Source of the DNA: Candidatus Segetimicrobium genomatis
GTDB lineage: Bacteria; Sysuimicrobiota; Sysuimicrobiia; Sysuimicrobiales; Segetimicrobiaceae
DNA: 7,405 bases
Assembly (NCBI GenBank): GCA_005882445.1
Contig: VBAN01000143.1
Coordinates: forward strand, 1,331-8,735
Direction of reading: 5' to 3'
A program made the translations under genes and the position numbers. Positions 6,651 through 7,405 of this stretch are shown here, one piece after another. Position 1 is the stretch's first letter. Every line of letters begins with the position of its first letter. The notes beneath the pieces are model-generated. The model saw only the letters and a list, made by a program, of their open reading frames with translations. It searched no databases and had not been told where the DNA came from.

Positions 6651-7405
6651 CATCCTCCTCCTGTCGGACCGAAGCGTTCCGTCTTGACGCGGGCCGGGTC
6701 GTAGCCGAGCGACACCAGGCCCGTTGCCGCCGTCTCGACGAACTGCGTGGGGCCGCAGATGTAGGCGCGGGGGCGGTCTTGAGCAGGCCACGCCACTTCC
6801 CGCAGCAGATCGCCGTCGATGCGGCGCCGGTACCCTGCCCACCCCGGCGGCTGTCTCCGGGTGAGCGTGTAGATCACGTCCACCATCCCGTCGCCTCGCG
6901 TGAGTTCGTCGAGTTCATCGCGGTAGATGACCTCGTCCTGCGATCGCGCGGCGTACAGCAGTCGGGCCGGCACGGTGCTCGCGACCGCGCGGCGGTGCCG
7001 GATCATGGCCATCAACGGCACAATCCCCGATCCCCCGCCGACCAGCAGGAGGGGCCCACCCATCTGCGCCTCCCAGACGAGGTACCCGCCGATCGGACCG
7101 CGCAGTTCCAGGCGGTCGCCGGGCTTCACCTCGTCAACCAGGTACGGAGACGCCTCTCCATCGTCCAGCCGCTCGACGGTGATCGTCACCTTCCCTCGTT
7201 CTTCGGGAGGTGAGGCAATGGAGTAGCTCCGCTCCGCCTGGTAGCCGTCTTCCGCGGTGAGCCGGATATCCACGTGCTGGCCCGGCCGGTGTCCCTGCCA
7301 CCCCGGCACCGCCAGCGTCAGGCTCCTCGCCCGCGCGGTCTCCGTCCGGGTCTCCACCACCTCGCCGAGCTGCCAGATCAGTCGCCCGTGTAGCGCTGTT
7401 CCTTC
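6650..7405 (-). CDS. FNR-fold flavin oxidoreductase (ferredoxin-reductase-like), 5' end uncertain
   Basis: Two-domain FAD/NAD(P) reductase expected to move electrons from NAD(P)H to a redox partner. Numbering from the GTG at 7360: FAD-binding RSYS (44-47) within RSYSIASPPE, GPIGGYLVW (88-96), nucleotide-binding VGGGSGIVPL (107-116), CGPTQFVE (202-209) and the C-terminal ERFGPTGGG. It ends right after the FNR fold, so there is no C-terminal 2Fe-2S domain and a separate electron carrier is needed. The frame stays open to the window edge. Upstream codons read GRLIWQLGEV, which resembles the N-terminus of homologues as I recall them, so GTG 7360 (236 residues) is probably too short. No ATG, GTG or TTG exists between 7361 and 7405. 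The true start is therefore beyond the window or a CTG at 7381. The stop overlaps the DUF6510 start. Confidence 0.88.
   Translation of the reverse strand, partial: EGTALHGRLIWQLGEVVETRTETARARSLTLAVPGWQGHRPGQHVDIRLTAEDGYQAERSYSIASPPEERGKVTITVERLDDGEASPYLVDEVKPGDRLELRGPIGGYLVWEAQMGGPLLLVGGGSGIVPLMAMIRHRRAVASTVPARLLYAARSQDEVIYRDELDELTRGDGMVDVIYTLTRRQPPGWAGYRRRIDGDLLREVAWPAQDRPRAYICGPTQFVETAATGLVSLGYDPARVKTERFGPTGGG
6657..6662 (-). promoter_or_regulatory. Ribosome binding site of the DUF6510 gene
   Basis: AGGAGG on the minus strand, inside the last codons of the reductase, six bases before ATG 6650 and three before ATG 6653. Spacing favours 6650. Confidence 0.75.
7378..7405 (-). CDS. C-terminal end of a probable sulfite-oxidase-like molybdopterin protein
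   Basis: In a frame different from the reductase, the minus strand at the right edge reads KEQRYTGD followed by TGA (7378-7380). From memory, sulfite-oxidase-like (YuiH-type) molybdoproteins often end in a segment such as PWREQRYxGD, and such genes often precede a ferredoxin-reductase-like gene and a DUF6510 gene. Only eight codons are visible, so this rests on a short match plus gene context. If right, the enzyme would be a molybdenum-cofactor oxidoreductase whose end overlaps the beginning of the reductase frame. Confidence 0.5.

Noticed and set aside
5341..6687. A 448-codon open frame on the plus strand
   Set aside because: Antisense to the DUF5996, dioxygenase and DUF6510 genes, all well supported; composition is that of a shadow frame.
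6651..6842. N-terminal extension of the DUF6510 frame into the reductase gene
   Set aside because: The extension is arginine-rich shadow sequence of the reductase; the ribosome site and family start support ATG 6650.

Overview
The window is GC-rich, densely packed bacterial chromosomal DNA. Almost everything is on the minus strand: nine reading frames run from the right edge to position 319 and meet one plus-strand gene that enters from the left edge and ends at 254. No RNA gene, mobile element, CRISPR array or phage gene was seen. The gene content (DUF5996, DUF6510, a stand-alone UBP-type zinc finger, a ferredoxin-reductase-like flavoprotein, GTG starts) suggests a free-living high-GC soil bacterium of the actinobacterial/Chloroflexota kind or an uncultivated relative. 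This taxonomic guess is weak because there is no rRNA or marker gene.

Left edge (1-254, plus): the last 83 residues of a cation diffusion facilitator (CDF) metal-efflux protein. They are recognisable as the cytoplasmic dimerisation domain with YiiP-like metal-site histidines. Positions 255-318 are the convergent gap. The next gene leftward, 319-1470 (minus), encodes an exported protein of unknown function, possibly two copies of one fold.

Middle (1546-4388, minus): a DHA2-type 14-helix MFS efflux transporter, then an 85-residue UBP-type zinc-finger protein starting 17 nt after it, then a stand-alone PolA-type 5'-3' exonuclease with all its catalytic acids.

Right (4478-7405, minus): in transcription order, the last 8 codons of what looks like a sulfite-oxidase-like molybdoprotein, an FNR-fold flavin reductase without a 2Fe-2S domain, a small four-cysteine DUF6510 protein, a two-domain VOC-type ring-cleaving dioxygenase of the MhqO/PcpA kind, and a DUF5996 protein. 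The first junctions overlap: the molybdoprotein end lies inside the reductase frame, TGATG joins reductase and DUF6510, and GTGA joins DUF6510 and dioxygenase. The dioxygenase stop codon lies inside the Shine-Dalgarno sequence of the DUF5996 gene. This block therefore looks like one translationally coupled operon.

How the genes may work together is inference. The reductase and DUF6510 protein look like an electron-delivery pair for the molybdoprotein. The dioxygenase handles quinol-type aromatics, and the MFS pump could export related toxic compounds. The most interesting points are the redox module with a rubredoxin/zinc-ribbon-like DUF6510 protein, the uncertain (possibly CTG) start of the reductase, and the duplicated unknown exported protein.
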